From: STC-54 sp964504665
Lineage (GTDB): Bacteria > Patescibacteriota > Microgenomatia > Daviesbacterales > UBA10151
NCBI GenBank assembly: GCA_964504665.1
Contig: CAZDEH010000013.1
Location: 1 to 22,836, forward strand
DNA: 22,836 nt
Direction: 5' to 3'
Shown: in pieces, positions 1 through 7,226 of the stretch
Layout of the letters: each line of letters opens with the position of its first letter
Numbering within the stretch: position 1 is the first letter of the stretch
Translations under genes and position numbers: made by a program
The notes under the pieces: generated by a model
The model's database searches: none
Told to the model about the DNA's origin: nothing
Seen by the model: the letters and a program-made list of their open reading frames with translations, nothing else

Positions 1-214
1 GTGGGTAATAGTCAGAGATGGACAGGAAATTTTCCGGGGTGTGAATTGTAAAAAAATCTGTAAAACGAAAAGCAATAATCGTATGACCAGCAGGGTCCCA
101 ACTAAAAGGAACTTTATTTAAATTAATCCAAATAATATTAGCAACTAGATGAAATAGGCCGAGAAGAAAAAGAAATATTAAGTAAATATCAAACTTATAA
201 ATCTTACTGGGCAT
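1..214 (-). CDS. Membrane glycosyltransferase-like protein, N-terminal part only
   Basis: An open frame starts at the ATG on the minus strand (CAT at 212-214) and runs off the left edge after 71 codons. It begins MPSKIYKFDIYLIFLFLLGL, giving one hydrophobic segment at about residues 9-30. A stretch with W, DPAGH and a later SDYYP follows. A first membrane helix, then an Asp-containing outer loop with an aromatic 'DYYP'-type segment, is the usual start of GT39/PMT-like multi-span transferases, which use polyprenyl-phosphate sugars at the membrane. Only the N-terminus is visible, so the family call is an inference. A TATAAT box lies 7 nt before the ATG. Confidence 0.55.
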   Translation of the reverse strand, partial: MPSKIYKFDIYLIFLFLLGLFHLVANIIWINLNKVPFSWDPAGHTIIAFRFTDFFTIHTPENFLSISDYYP

Positions 215-221
215 AAATATT

Positions 222-227
222 ATTATA
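222..227 (-). promoter_or_regulatory. -10 box of the truncated glycosyltransferase gene
   Basis: A perfect TATAAT on the minus strand ends 7 nt before the ATG, so the predicted transcript starts at or one base before the start codon. Only a weak -35 (TTG plus three mismatches, 18-nt spacer) is visible. Confidence 0.5.
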
Positions 228-317
228 AACCAATTTAACTCGAATCTACAACTCTCGTTAAATGTTTTGAACCCAAAATTTTGATTAAAAAGTGCGAATT
301 GGAGTATTTTGGGTATA

Positions 318-353
318 ACAAAAAACAAAGCCGTCAATCATGACGGCTTTGTT
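318..353 (-). terminator. Rho-independent terminator of the Tat lipoprotein gene
   Basis: A perfect 13-bp stem (AACAAAGCCGTCA paired with TGACGGCTTTGTT) closes a 4-nt loop. On the minus strand it is followed by a run of T residues interrupted once by G. It lies 30 bp beyond the stop codon of the gene ending at 384. Confidence 0.85.
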
Positions 354-383
354 AAATAAACAGACTAACTAAAATTATTCTTT

Positions 384-1493
384 TTAGTAGTTAGCTTTTA
401 ATGCCTGGAAAGGCGTATTAGGTTTAGGACTTTCTGCCGAACCTATTGATAAATCATTCATATTTACTGTATGAACAAAATATCTTGGATAAGCCTCTCT
501 TTCCTGTCTTACTTTTACTCCTTGCAAAAATGCTCCAGTACTTGCAAAGGCAGTAGGACTACCCGCTCTTACTTCCATACCAAAAATCTGCACTTCCGTA
601 CCGGGAACTGTCATACCACGCATTGTTAATTTCATCTCTTGTTCATAAGGAGCCCTTATAAACACAGTCTGATGACCAAAATCTTCCCCTGCGATAGCTC
701 CGGATTGGCAAAATTGAAGCCCGATATTTCTATCTCCGTTTTTACTCCTCAATAATATTTCCTCAATCTCTTCCATATCAATCCTAATAATTGTATGTTT
801 AGGAACAGTTAGCTCAAATTGAGGACGTCCCTCTGCATCTTGAGCTAAAGCGGGATCAGATGGATCTTGAAACTCGTAAAAGTTTCTGTTTTTTCCTTCT
901 CTTCTGATATATTCTGCATCTCCTGCTGCTACCCAAGCATCCCATTTCACCTTATCTGTAGCAGTGAGCTTACTTGGATCAGCTAAGAAAGCACCAGCTT
1001 TATCTGCCTCTAGTACATTTCTTGTTGGATTTTTTGGACCCTTTAAACCAGTTAAATTGTTCTCAAAGATACCGTGATCAGCCAAATCAAGCCCTTTAGT
1101 AACTTTAGTTGGCATTCCGGTAACGCCCATAATATCTTTCCCTCTTAGATCTTGGACTTTCCAAGTTCCTTTTGGGCAAGATTCTGCAGTTGCTTCTACA
1201 GTTGCAGCTGGTCTAGCAGTTATAGCTGCCACAGGTGTTCCATCTTTTCTAGGGGCTGCGGCTGTTGCACTAGCTGGTTTAGTAGCTTCTACTCTAGGAG
1301 TATCAATAGCTAATCCTCGAGTAGCTCTATCTTCAGCGACTGCTGTACCAGCTATTTCTTTAGTAGTAGTTAAAGTAGAAGTTGGCTGAACTCCAGGTTC
1401 ATTAGTAACTCTCCATCCACAACTAGCTAATACCGTTGTTGCTACTCCTGCACCACCTAGTTTTAAGAAATCTCTTCTAGATAATTCTTTCAT
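384..1493 (-). CDS. Tat-exported lipoprotein of unknown function
   Basis: A 369-aa protein. The N-terminus carries a textbook twin-arginine motif (SRRDFLK, residues 5-11), a short hydrophobic stretch and a lipobox ending at Cys25 (LASC). It should therefore be exported folded and anchored by lipid. Residues about 28-105 are a Thr/Ala/Pro-rich linker; the remaining ~260 residues form a globular domain that I do not recognise. The start is set at the ATG at 1493 because a strong Shine-Dalgarno (AAAGGAGGTG) lies 8 nt upstream; a GTG nine bases earlier would sit inside that site. A strong terminator follows. Tat export often implies a cofactor or rapid folding, but no cofactor motif is evident. 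Confidence 0.8.
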   Translation of the reverse strand: MKELSRRDFLKLGGAGVATTVLASCGWRVTNEPGVQPTSTLTTTKEIAGTAVAEDRATRGLAIDTPRVEATKPASATAAAPRKDGTPVAAITARPAATVEATAESCPKGTWKVQDLRGKDIMGVTGMPTKVTKGLDLADHGIFENNLTGLKGPKNPTRNVLEADKAGAFLADPSKLTATDKVKWDAWVAAGDAEYIRREGKNRNFYEFQDPSDPALAQDAEGRPQFELTVPKHTIIRIDMEEIEEILLRSKNGDRNIGLQFCQSGAIAGEDFGHQTVFIRAPYEQEMKLTMRGMTVPGTEVQIFGMEVRAGSPTAFASTGAFLQGVKVRQEREAYPRYFVHTVNMNDLSIGSAESPKPNTPFQALKANY

Positions 1494-1499
1494 ATTTTT

Positions 1500-1509
1500 C
1501 ACCTCCTTT
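1500..1509 (-). promoter_or_regulatory. Strong Shine-Dalgarno site
   Basis: AAAGGAGGTG on the minus strand, near-perfect complement to the 16S 3' end, 8 nt from the ATG at 1493. It decides the start of the Tat lipoprotein and contrasts with the many genes here that have no Shine-Dalgarno. Confidence 0.85.
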
Positions 1510-1552
1510 AGTCTGCCGTAGTTTTAACGTAGGCGACCTTAAATTTAAATTT

Positions 1553-2233
1553 TTATGATTCTTTATCAAACTGACGTTTTTGCCAGGTATATAAAGCTGA
1601 ATCTGCATTATCTTTATTAAATCTGGATAATTTTCTTAAACCCCATCCTGCTGGTAAAAATCCTACTAAAGACCAGGCTATTAAGGGTAAACCTGTTTTA
1701 GGAAGTTGCTCTACTGGAGGAACCTGTTTATTAATGTTTTGTTGTATACAAAGTGTACTAGTATCCTGATCTAAAAGTGATCCTGTGCGCACTTCAGCTA
1801 AATTAACAGGACAAACAATGCCTGTCATGTCTTGATTAACATTAACTTTTGTTTTTAATAAGAAGGTCTGGGATTGACCGGGAGCTAATTTATTAATAGA
1901 AAAGTGAATTTGTCCACCTTTATTAATAGATCCCCCACTGACAAAAGCCAACTCACCCGGTAGTTTATCTGTTATTTCCAAATTGGATAAATCCTGATTA
2001 CCCGTATTGGTGACTTCCAGTTGGAAATCAACAGCTTGGTTAGGAATAAACAAAAATTGATCTCGGGTTAAATTATCCACAAATTGTTGTGATTGAGGGT
2101 TAAAGATCTTTTTATTAATTAATAGTTTACTGTTTGGGGTTGGTTGTGCAGGTGGCACATATTGGGCCAAAACTGACGGAGCAACAAAAAGACTGGATAT
2201 AATTAAGGTTGCTACAATCAGACTTTTATTCAT
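1553..2233 (-). CDS. LPxTG-anchored surface protein with a DUF11-like domain
   Basis: A 226-aa protein. A signal peptide spans residues 1-23 (ends VLA|Q). Residues about 40-165 read like a DUF11/conserved-repeat β-sandwich ('LEVTNTGNQDLSNLEITDKLP', typical of bacterial cell-surface repeat proteins, with 'LAPGQSQTF' later). A sortase-type LPKTG motif lies at 177-181, followed by a hydrophobic segment and a basic stretch (RKLSRF). The tail after the helix is about 30 residues, longer than in classical sortase substrates. Upstream in-frame Met codons exist to 2308, but the promoter lies inside that stretch, so ATG 2233 is the start. It is probably a cell-surface protein; the ligand is unknown. 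Confidence 0.7.
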   Translation of the reverse strand: MNKSLIVATLIISSLFVAPSVLAQYVPPAQPTPNSKLLINKKIFNPQSQQFVDNLTRDQFLFIPNQAVDFQLEVTNTGNQDLSNLEITDKLPGELAFVSGGSINKGGQIHFSINKLAPGQSQTFLLKTKVNVNQDMTGIVCPVNLAEVRTGSLLDQDTSTLCIQQNINKQVPPVEQLPKTGLPLIAWSLVGFLPAGWGLRKLSRFNKDNADSALYTWQKRQFDKES

Positions 2234-2246
2234 AGTTGTATTTGCT

Positions 2247-2275
2247 ATATTACTATAAGATATTAGATTTGTCAA
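2247..2275 (-). promoter_or_regulatory. Promoter of the LPxTG protein gene
   Basis: TTGACA (complement of 2270-2275), 17-nt spacer, then TAATAT (complement of 2247-2252). The predicted start is near 2240, leaving a leader of about 7 nt without a Shine-Dalgarno. Confidence 0.65.
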
Positions 2276-2298
2276 GATGGCAATACTTTGAGGCAGAA

Positions 2299-2332
2299 AA
2301 TAGGTCAATAACTTTTTGGAGAATAACCTATT
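2299..2332 (-). terminator. Weak candidate terminator after the secreted protein gene
   Basis: A 7-bp inverted repeat (AATAGGT / ACCTATT) around a loop of about 20 nt, followed on the minus strand by a short TTTTC. It lies 40-75 bp past the stop at 2373. The stem is AT-rich, so the call is tentative. Confidence 0.3.
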
Positions 2333-2372
2333 ATAGTGATTACGTCAACTGGTAATTTAAAATTTAGCCTTA

Positions 2373-3026
2373 TTATCTTAAGGGAAACATTGTTCTAGTT
2401 TCTTCAATAGCTCCATTGCGTCCATTAATAATCATGACATCTATCTGGCTACCGGTAAAATTACCCCCATTAGGACTACGGAGAGAGGCTTCTCTTTCCC
2501 GAGCTATATTTTCCAAATGGACTGGTTGTAAACCACCATCAGGATTTACAGTAGCACCAACCCAATTATATTTCGGGACTACTAAAAGGTTAACATCTAC
2601 TCCACCGCCTGCCGCTCCTATTGCGTCTTTAACGATAACTAAGGAAGCGCGGTCTGCTCCTCCTGGAAAAGATACTTTTACCCCATATGGGTCCTGATAC
2701 TCAACCGGACCACATGTCACAGCCATAGTATTACCTTCATTAGTTAATAAAGATAAAGGTACTCTCTCTTCAGGGCTACCAGTTACTGGAAGTGGAACGC
2801 CAACAGTTGAATATCCCCAGGTAGGCTGCCATTCACCTTCAGATTCAGGTGGTTTTGGGGAAAAACCATCTGCTCCTCTCAATCCAAGTGCGGCTGTATG
2901 GGCTGTAGCAATATTACTGTGCGCATTTATTTCTGAACTATAAACAGGACGAGGACCTACAATTCCTGCTCCTGCGATTACAGCTACTGTCAATATTCTT
3001 GCTATTTTTTGCTCTATTTTACTCAT
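2373..3026 (-). CDS. Secreted protein of unknown function
   Basis: A 217-aa protein with an N-terminal signal sequence: charged start MSKIEQKIAR, hydrophobic core at about residues 11-25, likely cleavage near residue 30. The rest has no membrane segment, is rich in Gly, Pro and Val, and contains only one Cys (in VTCGPVEY). It ends with 'DVMIINGRNGAIEETRTMFPLR'-like sequence. I do not recognise a family. It has its own consensus promoter and a purine-rich site (AGGGAA) about 7 nt before the ATG, so it is a monocistronic unit like its two neighbours. Confidence 0.65.
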   Translation of the reverse strand: MSKIEQKIARILTVAVIAGAGIVGPRPVYSSEINAHSNIATAHTAALGLRGADGFSPKPPESEGEWQPTWGYSTVGVPLPVTGSPEERVPLSLLTNEGNTMAVTCGPVEYQDPYGVKVSFPGGADRASLVIVKDAIGAAGGGVDVNLLVVPKYNWVGATVNPDGGLQPVHLENIAREREASLRSPNGGNFTGSQIDVMIINGRNGAIEETRTMFPLR

Positions 3027-3054
3027 AAAGTTCCCTTTTTTTCTTTGCTCACGT

Positions 3055-3083
3055 ACTATACTATAAGTTATTTAATTTGTCAA
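3055..3083 (-). promoter_or_regulatory. Promoter of the secreted protein gene
   Basis: TTGACA (complement of 3078-3083), exactly 17 nt, then TATAGT (complement of 3055-3060). The predicted start near 3048 gives a leader of about 22 nt that includes AGGGAA. Confidence 0.75.
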
Positions 3084-3300
3084 GTCTGTAAAACTACTGC
3101 GGCGATAGACAGATTTGTTTATGTCCTCTATTGGGAACTTGTCCCTGCCCAAGACAAGCCCCCAACACAGAACACAATATTTACCCAAAACTATTAACCC
3201 TGCCACAAAATGGTCTCTTGACAAGACCGGACATTTGTGAAAATGTAGAGTATAGAAATATGATTTCTTCTGCTTAGAAATTATACTTCGAAATTAATAA
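3084..3300. other. Intergenic stretch without a convincing gene
   Basis: About 220 bp with no credible coding frame. On the plus strand there is a TTGACA at 3218-3223 without a good -10, and a weaker CGGACA-N17-TATAGA pair (3228-3256). A plus transcript from the latter would run about 85 nt into the T8 terminator at 3301-3349, so a small RNA is possible but poorly supported. Confidence 0.35.
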
Positions 3301-3349
3301 AAGGGCATTGCTATTCGAGTCCGTCTGCGGTAGTAATGCTCTTTTTTTT
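3301..3349. terminator. Bidirectional hairpin terminator
   Basis: A stem of up to 13 bp (AAGGGCATTGCTA against TAGTAATGCTCTT, with two G-T pairs in the + transcript) around a 17-nt loop. On the plus strand it runs into eight T residues; on the minus strand it is followed by TTTTATT. It closes the mini-gene at 3377-3508 on the minus strand and could end a plus-strand transcript. Confidence 0.75.
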
Positions 3350-3376
3350 GTCCTCTACATTCAGTTATTAAAGTTC

Positions 3377-3508
3377 TTATCCTCTAACCATGACGATCAA
3401 ACCTTGATCACGACTTCCCATTATTTTCTTAACGGAAGCCATTAAAGGATCAAGTTGAACTCTGTGTATCTTTCTAAGACCTATTTTTCTTGTTTTAATT
3501 GTTAACAT
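3377..3508 (-). CDS. Predicted leaderless 43-aa basic protein
   Basis: A small frame starting MLTIKTRKIGLRKIHRV and ending GLIVMVRG: 43 aa, Lys/Arg-rich N-terminal half, no membrane segment or signal peptide. Support comes from its surroundings. A near-consensus promoter (TTGACA-N17-TATGAT) ends 7 nt before the ATG, and the hairpin at 3301-3349 lies just past the stop. The unit is therefore a free-standing transcript of about 210 nt. I know no family for it. The alternative is a non-coding RNA in which the frame is accidental. Confidence 0.5.
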   Translation of the reverse strand: MLTIKTRKIGLRKIHRVQLDPLMASVKKIMGSRDQGLIVMVRG

Positions 3509-3515
3509 TAGACCT

Positions 3516-3544
3516 ATCATAATACAGGAAAAACTATTTGTCAA
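3516..3544 (-). promoter_or_regulatory. Promoter of the 43-aa mini-gene
   Basis: TTGACA (complement of 3539-3544), 17-nt spacer, TATGAT (complement of 3516-3521). The predicted start at 3509 directly abuts the ATG at 3508. Confidence 0.75.
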
Positions 3545-3570
3545 CAATCATAAATCCCATAGCTTTATTT

Positions 3571-3629
3571 AGTCTAATTTTCCATAGACTTGTAGTAATA
3601 TTAAGAGGATAGTCTATGTAGTTTAGACT
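3571..3629. promoter_or_regulatory. Two spaced dyads, candidate operators
   Basis: AGTCTA-N8-TAGACT at 3571-3590 and AGTCTA-N7-TAGACT at 3611-3629; centres are about 40 bp apart. A perfect 10-bp palindrome (TGTTATAACA) follows at 3629-3638. The sites lie between the mini-gene and the PIN-TRAM gene and fit binding by a dimeric regulator, which is unidentified. Confidence 0.4.
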
Positions 3630-3656
3630 GTTATAACAATCTATATTTAGTATGAC

Positions 3657-3685
3657 TTTTTACATTTCCACTAAAAAATTATAAT
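3657..3685 (+). promoter_or_regulatory. Candidate promoter of the PIN-TRAM gene
   Basis: TATAAT at 3680-3685 with a weak TTTTTA 17 nt upstream; it would give a leader of about 70 nt. A nearer alternative is TTGATC-N18-TACAAT (3714-3743), which would start the RNA at the Shine-Dalgarno. I cannot choose between them. Confidence 0.4.
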
Positions 3686-3762
3686 GTGGATAAGTGGTTA
3701 ACTCTTCTAAAACTTGATCTATGGATATAAATAGGCTTACAATCAATTAAGGAGTTTTAATT

Positions 3763-4686
3763 ATGAATAAATCACGGTTGTGGGCTATTATTATTGTTGC
3801 CGGAATCTTTGCCCTTCTAGGAGTCTTCTTGGCTGATATCATTGATCTGCCAAGTCCTTTTACCTTAAACACTACCCGCCTGGTTTATGCAGTACTGGGG
3901 ATATTGATATCGCTTTTATATTTTTCTCAAATTACCTCATGGGTGATAAGAACTACTGCCAAGCTAACAAAGTTGGCTGCCAGAAAATTAGCCTTAGAAA
4001 TAAGTGAACAGGTTGCTACCCATAATCCTTTCCAGTCCTCTGAAGGTTTAGCTAAGTTAAAGACTGAGTTATCCGGCGTTACTATAATAGATACATCCTC
4101 CTTAATTGACGGTAGATTGTTGGAGGTAGCACATACGGGTTTTTTGTATGGCTTGATCTTAATCCCGGATTTTGTGTTAAGAGAACTCCAACTGGTAGCT
4201 GATTCAGCTGATCATCTCAAAAGAGCCAGAGGAAGAAGAGGCTTTGAGATTATCCACCAGCTGAAAAAAATTAAGAGTCTGAAGGTGGAGGTTTGGGACA
4301 AAACGTTGTCAAAAATAAGCGGATTAGATGAAAATATAGACGTTGATAACCGGTTAATCAGTTTGACCAAGACATTAAACGGCAAACTCCTAACCTGTGA
4401 TTTCAACCTAAATCAGGTGGGCAAACTGCATGGTATTACAGTTTTAAACATAAATGAGCTGACCAATGCTCTAAAAACATTACCCCTACCAGGTGAGTTA
4501 TTACAAGTTAAGATCATCCATCCCGGGAAAGATAAAGATCAAATGGTGGGATATCTAACGGATGGGACTATGGTGGTGGTAAAGGATGCGCCCCAAAAAC
4601 TGGATCAAGAGGTAAGTGTGACTGTCAATAAAGTTATTCAGGGAGCTGCCGGCAGAATGGTCTTTGCTAAAGTGGCAGAACGATAG
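3763..4686 (+). CDS. PIN-TRAM domain membrane protein (YacL-like)
   Basis: A 307-aa protein with two N-terminal membrane segments (about residues 7-27 and 38-58), a basic linker, a PIN nuclease fold (about 105-232) and a C-terminal TRAM domain (about 241-303, a β-barrel that binds RNA). Acidic residues expected in the PIN active site are present: Asp110 in IIDTS, Glu141 in VLREL, Asp194 in DVDN and Asp213 in LTCDFN. This is the architecture of the conserved YacL family, thought to be membrane-anchored RNA-binding nucleases. It has a good Shine-Dalgarno (AAGGAG, 3749-3754), unlike many genes here. It is monocistronic and converges on the sugar kinase gene. Confidence 0.88.
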   Translation: MNKSRLWAIIIVAGIFALLGVFLADIIDLPSPFTLNTTRLVYAVLGILISLLYFSQITSWVIRTTAKLTKLAARKLALEISEQVATHNPFQSSEGLAKLKTELSGVTIIDTSSLIDGRLLEVAHTGFLYGLILIPDFVLRELQLVADSADHLKRARGRRGFEIIHQLKKIKSLKVEVWDKTLSKISGLDENIDVDNRLISLTKTLNGKLLTCDFNLNQVGKLHGITVLNINELTNALKTLPLPGELLQVKIIHPGKDKDQMVGYLTDGTMVVVKDAPQKLDQEVSVTVNKVIQGAAGRMVFAKVAER

Positions 4687-4738
4687 AGGCAAATTCCGAT
4701 TTACTCAGAATCCTTGACACTTCTCATAAGGAGTTTAA

Positions 4739-5542
4739 TTAAGTTATTTCATCCAAGAGAAAATTGATACCATGTTGGGTAATTGATTTTGAAGCAAGAT
4801 TGACTGCTTGTTGCAAAGCAAACTTGGGATTTTTTCCTCGAGCCATTAAGACCAAAAAAGTTCCCGCCAAAACATCTCCCGCACCGGTTTTGTCGATAAC
4901 TGATTTCACTTCCAGTACTTTTACCGAAACAGTTTTTCCATCTTCGATATAATCTGCCCCTCCTGCTCCCTTTTTTATCACCATAGCTTTACCGGAAAGT
5001 TTTCTGATTAATTCTTTTTCCTTTTTATCAATAAAAACAATGTCTACCAGTTTAAAAACTTCCAAAACCTCTTTTGGATATTGTTCAATATATTGCTCAA
5101 GACTATCAATAGAGATTAAAGCCTGACTTTTCCTCCGAATGAACTTAACAAATTCAATTTGTTTTTGGGGTAAATTGGTGGCAACGTGAATGAAGTGAGC
5201 CTTTAAATATTTGGTGGGAATATCTTTAGTGATCATGTCTTTGCCAACATTCATCTCCGCACGAAAAGTTCTTTCCTGACCGTCTTCAGAAAGATAAGTA
5301 TGAAAAAATCTCGTGGTCTTACCATTTTTAATAATTTTTATACCACTGATGTCTACTTTCAACTTTTGCAAATCTTTAAAAGGAAAGTCTTTGCCTATCC
5401 TGCTAACAATGCCAACTTTCTTGGAGAACAATGAAGCCGGTAGCCCAACTAAATAAGCTGATCCGCTTTTAATAACATGTCTCTCTCCTCTGATAATATT
5501 TTCATCAAAAGAAATGTGACCAATAACAACCAAATCAAACAT
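4739..5542 (-). CDS. PfkB/ribokinase-family sugar kinase
   Basis: A 267-aa protein. It starts MFDLVVIGHISFDENI, the usual first strand of the ribokinase fold, and has the PfkB signature DKTGAGD near residues 217-223, where the last Asp is the catalytic base. The anion-hole Gly-Ala-Gly is intact. The family phosphorylates sugars or nucleosides with ATP; the substrate cannot be read from sequence. It is somewhat shorter than typical 300-aa members. The start is placed at 5542: a TATAAT box overlaps the earlier in-frame ATG at 5551 and ends 7 nt before 5542, so the RNA should begin there. The gene is divergent from hicB, with promoters back to back. Confidence 0.88.
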   Translation of the reverse strand: MFDLVVIGHISFDENIIRGERHVIKSGSAYLVGLPASLFSKKVGIVSRIGKDFPFKDLQKLKVDISGIKIIKNGKTTRFFHTYLSEDGQERTFRAEMNVGKDMITKDIPTKYLKAHFIHVATNLPQKQIEFVKFIRRKSQALISIDSLEQYIEQYPKEVLEVFKLVDIVFIDKKEKELIRKLSGKAMVIKKGAGGADYIEDGKTVSVKVLEVKSVIDKTGAGDVLAGTFLVLMARGKNPKFALQQAVNLASKSITQHGINFLLDEIT

Positions 5543-5549
5543 CGAAGTC

Positions 5550-5578
5550 ATTATAGCTTACTTGAAGCTTCCTGTATT
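5550..5578 (-). promoter_or_regulatory. Promoter of the PfkB-family gene
   Basis: TATAAT (complement of 5550-5555) with a partial -35 (AATACA, complement of 5573-5578) at 17 nt. Predicted transcription start 5543, one base before the ATG at 5542: leaderless. Confidence 0.65.
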
Positions 5579-5587
5579 CTGGGAAAG

Positions 5588-5596
5588 TGGTATAAT
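5588..5596 (+). promoter_or_regulatory. Extended -10 promoter of hicB
   Basis: TGGTATAAT is an extended -10 element; no good -35 is seen at 17 nt. The last base of the box is 6 nt from the GTG at 5603, so the mRNA should start on the start codon. Confidence 0.65.
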
Positions 5597-5602
5597 TGGT
5601 TT

Positions 5603-5848
5603 GTGAAGAAAATAAAAAAACTAGATTATTTAATTAAATTAACTTATGATAAGACCTACAAAGGCTATGTGGCTGATGTGGTGAATTTATATGGCTGTAT
5701 GTCTCAAGGTAAAACTAAGGAAGAGGTGTTAGTCAATATAGAAAAAGCTATTAAAGCCTATATGGAAGCGATTAACCTTAAGACAGATAAGAATTCCGAA
5801 TTTACAGAAAAATCTATTGATACTCCAATACCCGTATTAAATGCCTAA
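5603..5848 (+). CDS. hicB: HicB-like antitoxin
   Basis: An 81-aa protein starting at GTG 5603. It has the HicB fold pattern, a partial RNase H-like sheet: 'KLTYDKTYKGYVADVVNLYGCMSQGKTKEEVLVNIEKAIKAYM'-type sequence, with the typical 'G.V.D...L.GC...G.T.EEA..N..EAI..Y' spacing. HicB proteins neutralise the HicA mRNA interferase and often repress their own operon. The C-terminal tail after residue 60 is short and shows no HTH. The frame is open upstream to 5477, but the promoter lies inside that stretch. The next gene, a damaged hicA, overlaps its stop by 8 nt. Confidence 0.8.
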   Translation: MKKIKKLDYLIKLTYDKTYKGYVADVVNLYGCMSQGKTKEEVLVNIEKAIKAYMEAINLKTDKNSEFTEKSIDTPIPVLNA

Positions 5849-5942
5849 GTTAACTAATATTTCAGGCACAGAGGCTGTAAAAGCCTTTGTTAAGTTTGGG
5901 TACAAACATGTTCACACCTCCGGCGATCATGGTCTTTGCTAA
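5841..5942 (+). pseudogene. hicA: Truncated, probably frameshifted hicA toxin remnant
   Basis: The frame starts at ATG 5841, overlapping the hicB stop, and reads MPKLTNISGTEAVKAFVKFG, then YKHVHTSGDHGLC and stop (33 aa). This matches the first half of HicA, whose conserved 'GSH/GDH' carries the catalytic His, but HicA is normally 60-80 aa. Removing one base after GDH continues as VFAKMENHNSSHS and then stops, closer to the family yet still lacking the C-terminal half. The 3' end butts against the AAA ATPase gene (stop at 5952). The toxin is most likely inactive, leaving an orphan antitoxin. Confidence 0.65.
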
Positions 5943-5951
5943 AATGGAGAA

Positions 5952-7226
5952 TCATAATAGTAGCCACTCATAAACGGGAAGCACTACTATAGTCTTACCA
6001 TAAAGCATAAGTGTGTCTTTCTCATCTTCTGTTATTATCATCCCGGTACTATCATTTACCTCCTTCATTGAATCAAGTAAGGCTCGTACTTCTCTTTCTT
6101 TTGTAGTTGGATCAGCCAGGCTCTCCGAGACTTGTAAAAAAGCTTTTTGCTTAGGCAAATAAAAATCTACTTCTTTGCCTGTTTCTGTTTTGTAATAGTA
6201 AATCTCCTTGTTATCTTCATAGAGTCTGCGGAGTTTTAAAAATACTGTATTTTCCAAGAATTTTCCTTTATCCTCAGAGAAAGAAGAGGCAACTGATTTT
6301 GTAAGTCCCGTATCTATGCCATAGACTTTTTTATTTGCTATTTGTTGTTTCTTAACTGAGTAGGAATAGCGATTTAAGACAAAAAATAGCCAACTTGCTT
6401 GTAAATATTCTATATAAGTTGAGACGGTATTCACGCTTCCCAGTTGTAATAATTCTTTTAATTTATTGTAAGAAACTAAAGAGGGAATATTGCTTAAAAG
6501 ATAGAAGGCGAGCTCCCGCAGTGGTTTTGTCTCTGCCAACTTATAGCGTGCTCCAATATCCCGGTCTATAATAGCATCGTAGAGTCTTTTATGTATTGGA
6601 AGCTGTTGATATTGCAGAGCTTCCGGTATTCCCCCTTTCTGTATATACTCCGAAACGGTTTTTCTTAATTCTCCCTTTTGCACCGTTGTAAGACGGGTAA
6701 TATCCGGCAACAGTATTTTCCTAAACTGTAAATATTCCTTAAAGGAAAATGGAAATAGCTCAATCGGCATATACCGTCCGGTTAATTTTGTACCAAGCTC
6801 TTTTGAGAGAAGTGACGCATTAGACCCGGTTATATAAAATTTATACCCACCCCATATCATTCTATTCACAAACATTTCCCACCCCTCAATATTTTGAATT
6901 TCATCAAACATGAATATTTTTTGATTTCCAAATAGTTCTATAAGAAGTTCATGTAATCTAGTAAAATCAGACACTCTAAAGCTGAGAAACCGGTCATCTT
7001 CAAAGTTAACATAAAAATACTCATTATTTGGATATAATTTGTGAGCAAGTTGAGCTAAAAGCGTTGATTTACCTGCCCGGCGCAATCCGGATATTATCAC
7101 AGGAAACGGTGTATCTTTATATTTTGTAATCTCAGCTAACTTTTCTCTTTCTATCCCAAGATCTGCACCTGAAATTTCTCCCCGTTGCTCTATTAATAGT
7201 GTGCGTATTTCATCAAAAGATTTCAT
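5952..7226 (-). CDS. AAA ATPase with DUF4143 domain
   Basis: A 424-aa protein. The N-terminal ATPase domain has a Walker A GLRRAGKS (47-54) and Walker B FMFDEI (105-110), followed by YITGSNAS and a 'LTGRYMPIELFPFSFKEYL' segment. The C-terminal half is a DUF4143 region with 'GKFLENTVFLKLRR' and 'KEVDFYLP', resembling a restriction-endonuclease-like fold. This standalone family (COG1373) is widespread in host-associated and CPR bacteria. Its cellular role is not established; links to DNA or to TA regulation are suspected. The start at 7226 lies inside an inverted repeat; a TTGACA 17 nt from a poor -10 (TAAGCT) would give a leader of about 4 nt. Confidence 0.88.
   Translation of the reverse strand: MKSFDEIRTLLIEQRGEISGADLGIEREKLAEITKYKDTPFPVIISGLRRAGKSTLLAQLAHKLYPNNEYFYVNFEDDRFLSFRVSDFTRLHELLIELFGNQKIFMFDEIQNIEGWEMFVNRMIWGGYKFYITGSNASLLSKELGTKLTGRYMPIELFPFSFKEYLQFRKILLPDITRLTTVQKGELRKTVSEYIQKGGIPEALQYQQLPIHKRLYDAIIDRDIGARYKLAETKPLRELAFYLLSNIPSLVSYNKLKELLQLGSVNTVSTYIEYLQASWLFFVLNRYSYSVKKQQIANKKVYGIDTGLTKSVASSFSEDKGKFLENTVFLKLRRLYEDNKEIYYYKTETGKEVDFYLPKQKAFLQVSESLADPTTKEREVRALLDSMKEVNDSTGMIITEDEKDTLMLYGKTIVVLPVYEWLLL

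Noticed and set aside
3009..3197. 62-codon plus-strand frame
   Set aside because: It lies over the minus-strand promoter, has no ribosome site, and its protein has no recognisable pattern.
3303..3341. TTCGAGTCC in the hairpin loop, resembling a tRNA T-arm
   Set aside because: No acceptor, D or anticodon arms can be drawn around it; the stem with T8 is a better fit to a terminator.
4657..5943. 15-bp identical stretch ATGGTCTTTGCTAAA at 4657-4671 (end of PIN-TRAM gene) and 5929-5943 (end of hicA remnant), suggesting recombination
   Set aside because: A 15-bp match is expected by chance at a noticeable rate in 23 kb of AT-rich DNA, and flanking sequence is unrelated.
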